Assembly: GCA_947500845.1 (NCBI GenBank)
Contig: CANMTP010000011.1
Coordinates: forward strand, 53,849 to 117,848
DNA length: 64,000 nucleotides
Direction: 5' to 3'
Origin: an uncultured Aquimarina sp.
Lineage (GTDB): Bacteria > Bacteroidota > Bacteroidia > Flavobacteriales > Flavobacteriaceae
This document shows, in pieces, positions 42,066-52,035 of this stretch. Within the stretch, counting starts at the first letter, position 1. Each line of letters opens with the position of its first letter. Below the pieces are notes generated by a model. That model ran no database searches and had not been told where the DNA came from. It saw only the letters and a list, made by a program, of their open reading frames with translations. A program made the translations under genes and the position numbers.

Positions 42066-44945
42066 TTACTTTAGCACAACGCTTAGTCTTGCGAATACGA
42101 ATCGTCCTCCTATACCAAATTGTTGCGATCGTCGTGACCAGTCGAATCGACCACTACTCCTGTTGCCAAATTCTTCTTCTGCCCTATCAGGATAAATGTC
42201 GAACAGATTATTGGCACCCACAGTGGCAGTTAAAGCCTCTGTTACTTTATACCCGAAAGAAAGGTCTGTTACTACTTTTGCACTGAATACTTGTTGATTT
42301 GCAACAGTAGTTGTAGCCTCTGTCACCTCGCCAAAATATACATTTCTTAGAAAAACATTAAATTTATCTGTAGTAAAGTTGTTTGATAAGTTAATTTTGG
42401 TTCTGGGTACCGCTTCTTCCAAATAAACTCTGCTATCTTCAGGAAAATAAATATCTACACGATCTGCTCTTATCAATATATCTGAAGCGTTTATATCTCC
42501 AACTTTTCTGGTTTGAGAAAAGGTTGCAGCCAAATCTGATTTTAATTCCATGTTGGATCCAATCCCGGTTTTATGAGTTAATACAATATCCAGTCCCTTG
42601 GATTCGGTATCAATCGCATTAGCAAAAAAGGAAGCTGCGGTAGCATTTGCTTGAGCCAATAAATTATCTAATTCAGTTCCTGTTCCTGGCCCTTCAAACT
42701 GTCCTGTATACACGACTCTATCATCAATTGCAACAAAATAACCATCGATAGTAATTGAAAGGTTAATTGACGGTATTTTTGCAGTTGCACCTAAGCTTAT
42801 ACTTCGTGAGGTTTCTTCTTTTAGTTGAGGAATCCCTAGCAGAGCAGCCACCCTACTGTCGTTCGCAAATGTACCTACCTCTTGTGGTTCTCCAAAATTG
42901 TCAAAAATTGTAGAGGTAGAATTAAAATTGAGCTGATGTAACGACGGTGCTCTAAACCCAGTATTTGCAGCCGCTCTAATATTTATATCATCGGTCAATT
43001 TGTAACGCGTAGCTAATTTAAAATTTATAGTAGATCCAAAATCGCTATAGTCTTCAAAACGTGAAGCAAAACTCACCAAAAACCTCTCTGTAAAGTCAGC
43101 TTCCAGATCCAAATATCCTGCAATACTAGTCCTATCGCGTGATAGCTCATTGGTAGGGCCAAAACCAGGAAACACCTGTGATCCACCGGGTCTTGTTCTT
43201 CCAAAAAAGTCTGTGGGTGGTGTCTGTGTTGATGCAGTGATAGGTTGCCCATCAATATCATATTGAGCATAGGATTCTTCTTCGCCAGCGATAATTTCAT
43301 AGGTTTCTAATCGATGTTCTGCTCCAAAAGCAACATTAAATCCTGCAAATACGTCTTCGTAGTATCTTGTTATATCCAAATTCGTGGTATTTTGCAGGAA
43401 AGAAAACCCTCCAGCATCAAATGTAGTGGGTGTCGCTTTAAGAAGTGAGGCATTTGATGTGTTAGAAATCGTATATAAAAAACTGTTTTTACCATACGTA
43501 TTACTAAAATCGACATCCCAATCTCCTATTTTTCCTTTAATACCTGCGGAGACGGATTGATCAGAAATTTTAGAATTTATTTCAGGTAGAAATCCATTAA
43601 CATATGCAGGCGTATACGTCCTACTTTGATTAGGAAGTCGATAAAATCCTGCAGAATTACCTTTTCTGGTACTAATACCAGCAAAAGAATATAGTTCTGT
43701 ACCATTATCATCTAAGGGTAAGGAGAAATTAGCAAAGAAACGTCCTCCTCTAAGTTCTGATTGTCCTACTCTCATATTATAATCAGTTCTGTTCTGCCCG
43801 CGAGTAGTAAGTTCATCCTCAGTCACGTCTACGTCTAATATGGTCTGTAATTCATTCAAAGAAGTTGCCGACTGAATGTCATTTTGTAATTGAGTAGAGA
43901 AATAAGGAACATTTAAAGCAAAACTCTGAATTGCAGGTAAGTTAGTTTCCAACTCCGAAAGATCATTTCCCAACAAAGAAGCTTGATATTCTATCGCATT
44001 ATATGCATTAAAAATACTTCCTTCCCATTCTTTCATACGACTGTAGAAATCACGATAATCAAAATCACCACTAAAATTAATAAAACCACCTTTATCACCA
44101 AGAGGCAATCCATAACTGGCGGCAACATTTATAGTTTCTCCATCGATACCGCCTGTTTGCTCTTCTGCATTTCTAGAAACATTCGCTCCTCCGGTTACTG
44201 ATAAACTCAGTTCATTTACACTTTTGTTAAGAACAATATTAATTACTCCTGCAATAGCATCAGATCCATATTGTGCTGCTGCACCGTCTCTTAGTACTTC
44301 GATACGCTGTATTGCCGCTGCGGGAATAGCATTAAGGTCTGTACCTACACTACCTCTTCCAAATGTTCCATTAACATTAATTAGAGAGGTAGTATGACGT
44401 CTTTTCCCGTTAATTAGAACAAGTACCTGATCAGGTCCAAGACCTCGTAAAGAAGCAGGATCTATATGGTCTGTACCATCAGATATAGTTTGGGTATTTG
44501 AAGAAAAAGAAGGAGCAACGTAGTTAAGAATCTGATTCAAATTAACCTGCGGAGAGGCGCTTGCAAGTTGCTTAATATCCAAAACATCTATTGGAACAGG
44601 AGTCTCGGTTATCGTTCTGTTCACGTTTCGAGTTCCTACCAATATTACTTCGTCTAATGATACTCCTGACTGCATGGTTACATCAAGAGTAGGTCCTGAA
44701 ACGGTTACTTCTTGCTTTTCAAATCCGACATAAGAAAAAACCAATATTTGACCTACATCTGCAGCGATTGAATATTTACCATCAAAATCTGTTATCGTAC
44801 CTGTATCGGTTCCTTTTATAACTACTGAAACACCAGGAAGAGGTTGCGATTGATCATCTAAAACCGTCCCTGTTACTTCTTGTGCTGTGGAAATTGTTGT
44901 AAACCCCAAAGAAAACAACAATACCATTACGTAAAGTTTAAACAT
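42066..44945 (-). CDS. Large TonB-dependent outer-membrane receptor
   Basis: The 959-residue protein has a signal peptide ([10 protein letters not shown]), a carboxypeptidase-like beta-sandwich ([33 protein letters not shown] in parts), a plug domain ([43 protein letters not shown]) and a barrel ending in [12 protein letters not shown]. It is not followed by a SusD-like gene, so it is probably a general siderophore- or vitamin-type receptor rather than a polysaccharide-utilisation SusC. It is a single gene with its own terminator. The ligand is unknown. Confidence 0.93.
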   Translation of the reverse strand: MFKLYVMVLLFSLGFTTISTAQEVTGTVLDDQSQPLPGVSVVIKGTDTGTITDFDGKYSIAADVGQILVFSYVGFEKQEVTVSGPTLDVTMQSGVSLDEVILVGTRNVNRTITETPVPIDVLDIKQLASASPQVNLNQILNYVAPSFSSNTQTISDGTDHIDPASLRGLGPDQVLVLINGKRRHTTSLINVNGTFGRGSVGTDLNAIPAAAIQRIEVLRDGAAAQYGSDAIAGVINIVLNKSVNELSLSVTGGANVSRNAEEQTGGIDGETINVAASYGLPLGDKGGFINFSGDFDYRDFYSRMKEWEGSIFNAYNAIEYQASLLGNDLSELETNLPAIQSFALNVPYFSTQLQNDIQSATSLNELQTILDVDVTEDELTTRGQNRTDYNMRVGQSELRGGRFFANFSLPLDDNGTELYSFAGISTRKGNSAGFYRLPNQSRTYTPAYVNGFLPEINSKISDQSVSAGIKGKIGDWDVDFSNTYGKNSFLYTISNTSNASLLKATPTTFDAGGFSFLQNTTNLDITRYYEDVFAGFNVAFGAEHRLETYEIIAGEEESYAQYDIDGQPITASTQTPPTDFFGRTRPGGSQVFPGFGPTNELSRDRTSIAGYLDLEADFTERFLVSFASRFEDYSDFGSTINFKLATRYKLTDDINIRAAANTGFRAPSLHQLNFNSTSTIFDNFGEPQEVGTFANDSRVAALLGIPQLKEETSRSISLGATAKIPSINLSITIDGYFVAIDDRVVYTGQFEGPGTGTELDNLLAQANATAASFFANAIDTESKGLDIVLTHKTGIGSNMELKSDLAATFSQTRKVGDINASDILIRADRVDIYFPEDSRVYLEEAVPRTKINLSNNFTTDKFNVFLRNVYFGEVTEATTTVANQQVFSAKVVTDLSFGYKVTEALTATVGANNLFDIYPDRAEEEFGNRSSGRFDWSRRSQQFGIGGRFVFARLSVVLK

Positions 44946-45244
44946 AATTATATTTTTGATTAATAATTGAATGATTGTGTACTTAAATGTAATTTAAATT
45001 TCACATTATATTAACCTTTTTTCGATATAATTAAAGTTTTCATTAGAATTTTATTAGAAAACACTTATTAATAAACTTAATTGATTGTTTTTATTTCAAT
45101 GTTAATTTATAATTTTTGTAGTGTAGATTTTCCTGAATTTTAAAAAACAAATTTTTAACTTAACAACCATACGTGCCTTTCTATTAGAATGTAAAGTAGA
45201 AAACAAAAAATTTTAGTAAAGAAATAAATAGTATTCCTTAAGAA
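44946..45244. other. Divergent intergenic region
   Basis: The 299 bp between the receptor (minus) and pepT (plus) are very AT-rich. TACATTTA near 44985 on the minus strand is one base from the -7 consensus. Nothing else is recognised. Confidence 0.4.
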
Positions 45245-46492
45245 ATGATTTCAAAAAAACAGATTATAGATCGATTTATTAGCTATGTAACCATAGACAC
45301 AGAAAGTGACCCTGATAGTAATACCACCCCGAGTACAGAAAAACAATGGGATCTTGCCAATAAATTGGTTGAAGAATTGAAGGATATAGGTCTGAAAGAT
45401 GTAACCATCGATGAAAATGCTTACATCATGGCTACCTTACCTTCAAATATAGATAAAGAGGTGCCTACTATTGGTTTTATATCGCATTTTGATACCAGTC
45501 CTGATTTTACTGGTGCTCATGTTAAGCCGCAAATTATTGAAAACTATGATGGTGAAGATATAATTCTTAATCAAGAAGAAAATATAGTGTTATCTCCTGA
45601 TTACTTCGAAGATCTAAAACTATACAAAGGTCAAACTCTTATCACCACAGATGGTACTACATTACTAGGAGCCGATGATAAAGCAGGAATTACAGAAATA
45701 GTCACCGCTATGGAATACATGATACAGCATCCGGAAATTAAACATGGAAAAGTTCGTATTGGATTTACTCCCGATGAAGAAATTGGTAGAGGAGCCCATA
45801 AATTTGATGTAAAAAAATTTGGAGCCGATTGGGCCTATACGATGGACGGAAGCGAAATAGGTGAGTTAGAATATGAAAATTTTAATGCTGCGGGAGCGGT
45901 TGTAACTGTTAAAGGAAAAATAGTGCATCCTGGATACGCAAAAGGAAAGATGATCAATAGCATTTATATCGCACAGGATTTCATTAATTCTTTACCTAGA
46001 ATGGAAACACCAGAACATACTAGTGGACGTGAAGGTTTTTTTCATCTGCATACTATAAAGGGTGATGTCGAAGAAACTCAACTCCAATATATCATAAGAG
46101 ATCATGACAAAGAACATTTCGAAGCACGAAAGGAAGTCATGAAAAAGTTGACTTTAGAAATTAATGCACAGCACAAAAGAGAAGTAATTAAAATTGAGAT
46201 TAAAGATCAATATTACAACATGCGAGAAAAGGTAGAACCAGTAATGCATATTGTTGATATAGCCGAAGAAGCAATGAAATCTCTTAACATAACGCCTATT
46301 ATAAAACCTATTCGTGGTGGCACTGATGGATCTCAGTTAAGCTATATGGGACTGCCCTGCCCCAACATTTTTGCTGGAGGACATAATTTTCATGGCCGTT
46401 ACGAATATGTTCCTGTAGAGAGTATGATCAAAGCCGTCGAGGTAATTGTTAAGATTGTCGAGTTGACTGCTGAAAAGCAAAAAACAAGTTAA
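45245..46492 (+). CDS. pepT: Peptidase T (tripeptide aminopeptidase)
   Basis: The 415-residue protein fits the M20B family in length and order. The first zinc site is in [13 protein letters not shown], the bridging Asp in [13 protein letters not shown], the catalytic glutamate pair in [12 protein letters not shown], and the last histidine in [16 protein letters not shown]. It releases the N-terminal residue from tripeptides in the cytoplasm. A bidirectional terminator separates it from the convergent yajC gene. Confidence 0.96.
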   Translation: MISKKQIIDRFISYVTIDTESDPDSNTTPSTEKQWDLANKLVEELKDIGLKDVTIDENAYIMATLPSNIDKEVPTIGFISHFDTSPDFTGAHVKPQIIENYDGEDIILNQEENIVLSPDYFEDLKLYKGQTLITTDGTTLLGADDKAGITEIVTAMEYMIQHPEIKHGKVRIGFTPDEEIGRGAHKFDVKKFGADWAYTMDGSEIGELEYENFNAAGAVVTVKGKIVHPGYAKGKMINSIYIAQDFINSLPRMETPEHTSGREGFFHLHTIKGDVEETQLQYIIRDHDKEHFEARKEVMKKLTLEINAQHKREVIKIEIKDQYYNMREKVEPVMHIVDIAEEAMKSLNITPIIKPIRGGTDGSQLSYMGLPCPNIFAGGHNFHGRYEYVPVESMIKAVEVIVKIVELTAEKQKTS

Positions 46493-46530
46493 AATTTCAG
46501 TGAATTACTAGATCATTTCAAAATACCGTA

Positions 46531-46566
46531 TAAAAAAAGTGCAATGTTTTAAACACTGCACTTTTT
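46531..46566. terminator. Bidirectional terminator between pepT and yajC
   Basis: AAAAAGTGCA and TGTTT pair with AAACA and TGCACTTTTT around a small loop, with T-tracts in both orientations. It sits about 40 bp after the pepT stop. Confidence 0.8.
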
Positions 46567-46582
46567 ATAGATTAAGTAGCTA

Positions 46583-46882
46583 TTATTTCTTTTTTTCAGC
46601 AGGTGGCGCATTTAATTTCTGACTCATCTCTAACGAAATAGCAGATTTATCAAAAGTTAATTTACCGGCTCCTGTTTCAATAATAACTGCATTATTTTTT
46701 TCGCTGAAATCAAAAACTTTTCCATGAAGACCACTTTTTGTAACAACACGATCTCCTTTTTTAAGCTCTTCAGCAAATTTTTTCTCCTTTTTTGCTTTTT
46801 GCATCTGCGGCCGTATCATAAAAAAATACATCACCACAAATATCAATAGTATAAAAGGTAACTGTCCTCCGAATCCTTCCAT
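46583..46882 (-). CDS. yajC: Preprotein translocase subunit YajC
   Basis: The 99-residue protein has one N-terminal membrane segment (FILLIFVVMYFFMIRPQMQKAKKEKKF, cited as FMIRPQMQK), then the conserved GDRVVTKSGLHGKVFDF and a charged tail. YajC associates with SecDF and helps export. It lies 6 bp downstream of the DUF1573 gene and, with nusB further upstream, forms a conserved flavobacterial cluster. Confidence 0.96.
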   Translation of the reverse strand: MEGFGGQLPFILLIFVVMYFFMIRPQMQKAKKEKKFAEELKKGDRVVTKSGLHGKVFDFSEKNNAVIIETGAGKLTFDKSAISLEMSQKLNAPPAEKKK

Positions 46883-46888
46883 AAAATA

Positions 46889-47368
46889 TTATTCGCTTAC
46901 TGGAGTTCCACTTACAGGCTTAGCCTTTGGAGTTACCAGTGCTTTGATCTTAAGAATTTCCTTTCCTGCTTCTGTGTTCGTAGTAATAGTTACCTGCTTG
47001 GTTTGCTGATTTGGCTTACCATTTGAGTTAAACTTTACTAACATTTCTCCAGAATCCCCTGGAGCAATTGGTTCTTTTGTCCATTCAGGAACGGTACAAC
47101 CACAGCTTCCTTTTGCATTTACTATTACAAGAGGTGCTTTACCAGTGTTGGTGAAGGTAAATTTATGCTCTACTACATCTCCTTCATTAATAGTTCCGAA
47201 ATCATGTTCTGTTTCAGCAAAAGTCATGACAGGAAAGTCTGTATTCTTTGCATCACGTTCTGAAGCAATTTCTACATTTTCTTCTTTAACTTTCTTTGTA
47301 GCATCATCTTTACATGACACGAATGTCATAGCAAAAATTCCTGCTAAAATTAAGATTCCATTTTTCAT
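46889..47368 (-). CDS. DUF1573 lipoprotein
   Basis: The 159-residue protein has a lipobox (GIFAMTFVSCKDD, Cys19) followed by an Ig-like DUF1573 domain: FAETEHDFGTINEGDVVEHKF, KAPLVIVNAKGSCGCTVPEW with the conserved CGC, and GKPNQQTKQVTITTN (cited in parts). The domain is widespread in Bacteroidota and of unknown function. It is between nusB (48-bp gap) and yajC (6-bp gap) on the same strand. Confidence 0.95.
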   Translation of the reverse strand: MKNGILILAGIFAMTFVSCKDDATKKVKEENVEIASERDAKNTDFPVMTFAETEHDFGTINEGDVVEHKFTFTNTGKAPLVIVNAKGSCGCTVPEWTKEPIAPGDSGEMLVKFNSNGKPNQQTKQVTITTNTEAGKEILKIKALVTPKAKPVSGTPVSE

Positions 47369-47416
47369 TACTTGGGTTTTTAATTATTTGAGGTTAAAAA
47401 TACATTTTTTTTTGAA

Positions 47417-48361
47417 CTACATAAGTCCTCGGCCCACTTTATTTAATTTGCCGTTTTCCTGGTACTCCTTGGATATTTTATCAAGAATACCGTTGATAAA
47501 AATACTACTTTTAGGAGTACTATACTCTTTTGCAATTTCTAAATATTCGTTAATTGTTACTTTTACGGGTATTGAGGGAAACTTGACAAACTCGCAAATT
47601 GCCATTTTAATAATAGCTTTATCGAGCTCGGCGATACGATCTTGATCCCAATTTGGGGTTCTGTCGTCAATTTCTTTAGTAAACTCTACCGCGTTAAGAG
47701 CTGTTTTTCTAAAAATATCAACGGCAAACTTCTTATCATCGGCATCTTTATATAATTTGGGCAATGATTTATTTTCATCATTAGAAGCCTTACTCTTACG
47801 TAACATTTTGATAATGGCCGTATTGACTATTGGCAAATCGTCTATCCAAGTAAGGTTTTTATCCTCTATATACTCATAAAGCTTATCATTGGGAGCTATA
47901 ATTTCCTTAAAGATGTCTAGTACAAAATCTTTATCCTCCCTAAAAGAGCTCAATTTTGTGCTCATATAATCCTTATATAACTCACTCTCTCTAATTTCGT
48001 TCCACAATATTTTTACATATTCATCATCTAACTGCCAACAATTAAGTTTTTTCTTTTCAATTTCGGTTTTAAGGTGAATGTTGCTTTCTAACAACGATAA
48101 AATCTCGTTATTGATAAATTTTGTATTTGGATTTTTTTCATCGGAAGTAGCCAGATGTTTTTTTTGACTAAGAGTCAAAAAATCGGTAGCCTGTTTTTTT
48201 ATTTCTACCAAAAGTTGAAGATTTATGAGAAACAAATCGTACATCTGATTAATACTAAAGAGAAGAAATTTTTCTTCTTTATCTAGGTTATCACTTTGAG
48301 TCTGCTCCATCGAATAGAGAGACTGCATCACTTTTACTCTAATATGTCTTCTGGTTAACAT
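47417..48361 (-). CDS. nusB: Transcription antitermination factor NusB
   Basis: The 314-residue protein is about twice the length of E. coli NusB, as usual in Bacteroidota. It starts MLTRRHIRVKVMQSLYS, has a helical insertion, and ends with the NusB core FRKTALNAVEFTKEIDDRT, LDKAIIKMAICEFVKFPSIP and INEYLEIAKEYSTPKSSIFINGILDKI (in parts). With NusE it binds boxA RNA and supports rRNA antitermination. It is the first gene of the nusB-DUF1573-yajC run. Confidence 0.96.
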   Translation of the reverse strand: MLTRRHIRVKVMQSLYSMEQTQSDNLDKEEKFLLFSINQMYDLFLINLQLLVEIKKQATDFLTLSQKKHLATSDEKNPNTKFINNEILSLLESNIHLKTEIEKKKLNCWQLDDEYVKILWNEIRESELYKDYMSTKLSSFREDKDFVLDIFKEIIAPNDKLYEYIEDKNLTWIDDLPIVNTAIIKMLRKSKASNDENKSLPKLYKDADDKKFAVDIFRKTALNAVEFTKEIDDRTPNWDQDRIAELDKAIIKMAICEFVKFPSIPVKVTINEYLEIAKEYSTPKSSIFINGILDKISKEYQENGKLNKVGRGLM

Positions 48362-48384
48362 AGAAAATTACAAAGAACTTTATA

Positions 48385-48420
48385 TTAAAAAAGGGTAAAA
48401 GTCATTTTAACTTTTACCCT
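48385..48420 (-). terminator. Terminator after the amino-acid dehydrogenase gene
   Basis: A perfect 11-bp stem AGGGTAAAAGT/ACTTTTACCCT with a 7-nt loop is followed by TTTTTT on the minus strand, 59 bp past the dehydrogenase stop. Confidence 0.85.
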
Positions 48421-48478
48421 GCAAAAATACTATTATTTTTAATCTAGCTATGCTAAATACTTTTTTTTATACAATTAA

Positions 48479-49576
48479 TTACAGCTCATTTTTTCTAGCG
48501 GTAATTCTATCTTCTGCAATACTTAATGCTGCCGCATTAGTAGTGACATTAGTAGCTTTCGCCTTATTCAAAATATCAAGGGTAGTATCATAAATGTTTT
48601 GTGTTTTTGCCATAATTTGATCTCTGCCATAACCTTCAATTTCAGCGTAAACATTTATAATTCCTCCAGCATTGATTAGAAAATCCGGAGCATAAACTAT
48701 CCCTTTACTTTGCAATAATGGACCATGAATATTTTCATCTGCAAGTTGGTTATTTGCAGCTCCAGCTATCACTTTTACTTTTAATTTATTAATCGTTTCA
48801 TCGTTAACAGTAGCGCCCAAAGCACAAGGAGCATAAATGTCTGCCGTTTCGGTATACAAATCATTACCTCTATAAATATCCACCCCATATTTTAAGCTAA
48901 CTTCCTGAAGTCTTTCTTCATTGATATCACTAATAATGACTTTAGCTCCTTCTTCAGAAGTCAAGCGAACAAGCTCTTCACCCACATGTCCAATACCTTG
49001 TACCACAATTCGTTTCCCTTCTAAAGTATCATTTCCGTAGGCAAATTTGGTAGCAGCTTTCATTCCCATATATACTCCATATGCAGTAACAGGAGAAGGA
49101 TTACCTGCACCACCTTTAGATTCTGAAATTCCGGTCACATATGGTGTTACCTCTCTTACAATATCCATATCAGAGGTTTCCATACCTACGTCTTCAGCTG
49201 TATAATACTTACCTCCTAATGTATGTACAAACTTACCAAAACGTGTCATCAATTCTGGGGTTTTGATTTTTTTAGGATCTCCTATAATTACTGCTTTTCC
49301 ACCTCCGAGGTTTAATCCTGTTATTGCAGCCTTATAAGTCATTCCTCGAGACAATCTTAAAACATCGTTAAGTGCATCCCATTCGGTTTTATAATCATAC
49401 ATTCTGGTACCTCCTAGTGCAGGTCCCAAAATTGTGTTATGCACACCAATTATTGCCTTCAATCCTGTATCTTTGTCCTGACAAAAAACAACTTGTTCAT
49501 GATTGTCGAAAGAAAGTTGTCCAAAGACAGGGGCTTCTTTTTTTAATTGATTTGCAGTAAGCACTTCGGTTATCAT
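48479..49576 (-). CDS. Leucine (Glu/Leu/Phe/Val) dehydrogenase
   Basis: The 365-residue protein matches leucine dehydrogenase in length. Seen: GPALGGTRMYDY, the catalytic Lys in LNLGGGKAVIIGDP with the preceding TYKAAITG, and the Rossmann motif VVQGIGHVGEELV with the acidic residue in ISDIN. It oxidatively deaminates branched-chain amino acids with NAD+. Together with HMG-CoA lyase in this window it fits leucine catabolism or branched-chain fatty-acid precursor supply. It is a single gene. Confidence 0.93.
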   Translation of the reverse strand: MITEVLTANQLKKEAPVFGQLSFDNHEQVVFCQDKDTGLKAIIGVHNTILGPALGGTRMYDYKTEWDALNDVLRLSRGMTYKAAITGLNLGGGKAVIIGDPKKIKTPELMTRFGKFVHTLGGKYYTAEDVGMETSDMDIVREVTPYVTGISESKGGAGNPSPVTAYGVYMGMKAATKFAYGNDTLEGKRIVVQGIGHVGEELVRLTSEEGAKVIISDINEERLQEVSLKYGVDIYRGNDLYTETADIYAPCALGATVNDETINKLKVKVIAGAANNQLADENIHGPLLQSKGIVYAPDFLINAGGIINVYAEIEGYGRDQIMAKTQNIYDTTLDILNKAKATNVTTNAAALSIAEDRITARKNEL

Positions 49577-49718
49577 GTTATGAAAATTTAAAACGTTAAA
49601 GATTATATAATACTCAAAATCAAGATGCTAAAATAAATTAATTTTGTGAATTTAGACAAAAAAGCTGTTAAATTTTACGAATTCCTTAAAAAAATAGACA
49701 CTTAAACTTCAATACTAT

Positions 49719-51476
49719 ATGCGTGCATTACGCCATTTAAATAAGTACTTTTTAAACTATAAATACAGACTCCTTATTGGGTTGGTAATTACTATCGTTG
49801 CTAGAATATTTGCGACTTTGGTGCCTTCTTTTGTTGGAGACTCTGTTGATGTAGTACAGCAATATTTAGATAATGAAATCACAAGTCTTGCCGAAGTAAG
49901 AAGTGGATTAGTCTTAAATATTTTACTTATTCTGGGTGCTGTACTTATATCGGCATTATTTACTTTTTTAATGCGTCAGACTTTTATTGTAGTTTCAAGA
50001 TTTATAGAATTTGATTTAAAAAACGAAGTCTATCAGCACTACCAAAGATTATCTTTAAACTTTTATAAGAAAAACCGAACCGGTGATCTTATGAATCGAA
50101 TTAGTGAGGATGTATCCAAAGTGAGAATGTATGTAGGTCCTGCTATTATGTATAGCGTCAATACAATCACACTTTTTGTTATTGTGATCGGATATATGAT
50201 AAGCATTGCACCAGAGCTAACGCTATACACAGTAGCCCCTCTACCTATATTATCTATATCAATTTACAAACTTAGTGTAGCGATTCACAAACGAAGTAGT
50301 ATTGTACAAGAGTTTTTATCAAAACTAACCACATTCACCCAAGAGTCTTTTAGTGGTATTACTGTAATCAAAGCATATGGTATAGAGCCACAAACTCACC
50401 AAAATTTTACAGAATTATCTAATATTAGCAGAGATAAAAATCTAGATCTAGCCAAAGTACAAGCCTTATTTTTTCCATTAATGGTATTGTTAATCGGTTT
50501 TAGTAACATTTTGGTGATCTATATCGGTGGAAAACAATTTCTGGATGGTACAATTGAAGATCTAGGGATCATAGTCCAATTTATATTGTATGTCAATATG
50601 CTTACATGGCCGGTAGCTACTGTAGGTTGGGTAAGCTCTATCGTGCAACAAGCTGAAGCTTCTCAGGTGAGAATTAATGAATTTTTGAGCCAGGAACCCG
50701 AAATTACCAACACTGTTACTCAAGAAACGCCGATAATAGGGAATATTAGCTTTAAAAATGTCTCTTTTACATATGATGATACTGACATAACTGCTTTGCG
50801 TAATGTGAGTTTTGAAGTAAAAAATGGTGAAACTATTGGGATCATTGGTAAAACTGGTTCTGGAAAATCTACAATACTAGATCTTATAGGAAGGCTATAT
50901 GATGTTTCTTCTGGAGAAATACGTATTGATGGTACCCCTATAAAGGAATTGAACCTCATCAATTTAAGAGAGTGTATTGGTTATGTGCCACAAGATGCAT
51001 TTTTGTTTAGTGACAGTATCAAAAACAATATAAAATTTGGTAAAGAAAAAGCTTCCGACGAAGAGGTATATCAAGCAGCAAAAGATGCCGTAGTACACGA
51101 AAATATAGTCGGCTTTAGTAAACAATATGAGACAATTCTAGGAGAACGCGGTATTACACTCTCTGGTGGTCAAAAACAAAGGGTTTCTATCGCAAGAGCT
51201 ATTATTAAAAATCCTTCGATACTTCTTTTTGATGATTGTTTATCGGCAGTTGATACAGAAACTGAAGAAGAGATTTTACACAACATTAACAAAATATCTA
51301 GGAATAAAACTACTTTTATCGTTAGTCATCGGGTTTCGACGACCAAAAATGCCGATAAAATTATTGTTTTAGAAAATGGCCAAATAATCCAGCAAGGCAC
51401 TCATAATCAACTGTTAAACAAAGAAGGATACTACAAAGAGCTCTATTTAAAACAGCTTAGCGAAAAAGAAATATGA
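49719..51476 (+). CDS. ABC transporter, fused permease/ATPase (MsbA-like exporter half)
   Basis: The 585-residue protein has six membrane spans in the first ~320 residues (FNKY-KYRLLIGLVITIVARIFATLVPSFV region onward) and a C-terminal ATPase: Walker A GKTGSGKST, signature LSGGQKQR, Walker B SILLFDDCLSAVD, switch His in VSHRVST. It is a half-transporter that dimerises to export lipids, drugs or peptides. No C39 peptidase domain precedes the membrane part, so it is not a leader-cutting bacteriocin exporter. Confidence 0.95.
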   Translation: MRALRHLNKYFLNYKYRLLIGLVITIVARIFATLVPSFVGDSVDVVQQYLDNEITSLAEVRSGLVLNILLILGAVLISALFTFLMRQTFIVVSRFIEFDLKNEVYQHYQRLSLNFYKKNRTGDLMNRISEDVSKVRMYVGPAIMYSVNTITLFVIVIGYMISIAPELTLYTVAPLPILSISIYKLSVAIHKRSSIVQEFLSKLTTFTQESFSGITVIKAYGIEPQTHQNFTELSNISRDKNLDLAKVQALFFPLMVLLIGFSNILVIYIGGKQFLDGTIEDLGIIVQFILYVNMLTWPVATVGWVSSIVQQAEASQVRINEFLSQEPEITNTVTQETPIIGNISFKNVSFTYDDTDITALRNVSFEVKNGETIGIIGKTGSGKSTILDLIGRLYDVSSGEIRIDGTPIKELNLINLRECIGYVPQDAFLFSDSIKNNIKFGKEKASDEEVYQAAKDAVVHENIVGFSKQYETILGERGITLSGGQKQRVSIARAIIKNPSILLFDDCLSAVDTETEEEILHNINKISRNKTTFIVSHRVSTTKNADKIIVLENGQIIQQGTHNQLLNKEGYYKELYLKQLSEKEI

Positions 51477-51555
51477 GTTTTTTTTGCCCGATTAACATTT
51501 TTTTTGGATTTTTGAAACGATCATAGCATATTAATTAATTTAAGAAATAGGTATT

Positions 51556-51939
51556 ATGAGCGACCATGAAATGATGGAGAAAGAAGAAATTTTCTCAAAA
51601 GTTTTAAGAGCAGGAAGAAGAACATATTTCTTTGATGTAAGAGCTACTAAGGCGGGCGACTACTACTTGACCATAACAGAAAGTAAAAAATTTACTAACG
51701 ACGATGGATCTTTTCACTACAAAAAACATAAAATCTATCTTTATAAAGAAGATTTTGCTGGATTTACTGACATCTTAAATGAGATGACCAGCTATATTGT
51801 AGATGAAAAAGGTGAAGAAGTAATCAGCGAAAGACATCAAAAAGATTATCAAAAATCGTATGATACTGATTCATCCGTAGAAAAAGATGAAAAAGTATCT
51901 GCAGAAAGTTTTACCGATGTAAGCTTCGACGATATATAA
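51556..51939 (+). CDS. DUF3276 (PUR-alpha-like) nucleic-acid-binding protein
   Basis: The 127-residue protein has the bacterial PUR repeat: KEEIFSKVLRAGRRTYFFDVRATKAGDYYLTITESKK (in parts) and HKIYLYKEDFAGF, then an acidic tail. PUR-domain proteins bind single-stranded DNA/RNA; the bacterial role is unknown. It follows the ABC transporter by 79 bp and ends at a strong terminator, so cotranscription is possible. Confidence 0.93.
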   Translation: MSDHEMMEKEEIFSKVLRAGRRTYFFDVRATKAGDYYLTITESKKFTNDDGSFHYKKHKIYLYKEDFAGFTDILNEMTSYIVDEKGEEVISERHQKDYQKSYDTDSSVEKDEKVSAESFTDVSFDDI

Positions 51940-51970
51940 AAGAATATTTAACGTAAGTTAAAGTTATGCA

Positions 51971-52000
51971 AACCGTTTCATTCTCTGAAACGGTTTTTTT
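51971..52000 (+). terminator. Terminator after the DUF3276 gene
   Basis: AACCGTTTCA pairs perfectly with TGAAACGGTT around a 5-nt loop, followed by a run of eight T. Confidence 0.9.
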
Positions 52001-52035
52001 TATATTCACCGATTATATAATACAACCAAACTGAA

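Noticed and set aside
42066..44945. Large TonB receptor as SusC of a polysaccharide utilisation locus
   Set aside because: There is no SusD-like gene or carbohydrate enzyme next to it; the GH16 gene is 23 kb away.
49719..51476. ABC exporter as the exporter of the leader peptide
   Set aside because: It lacks the N-terminal C39 peptidase domain needed to cut such leaders and is 11 kb away in a housekeeping context.
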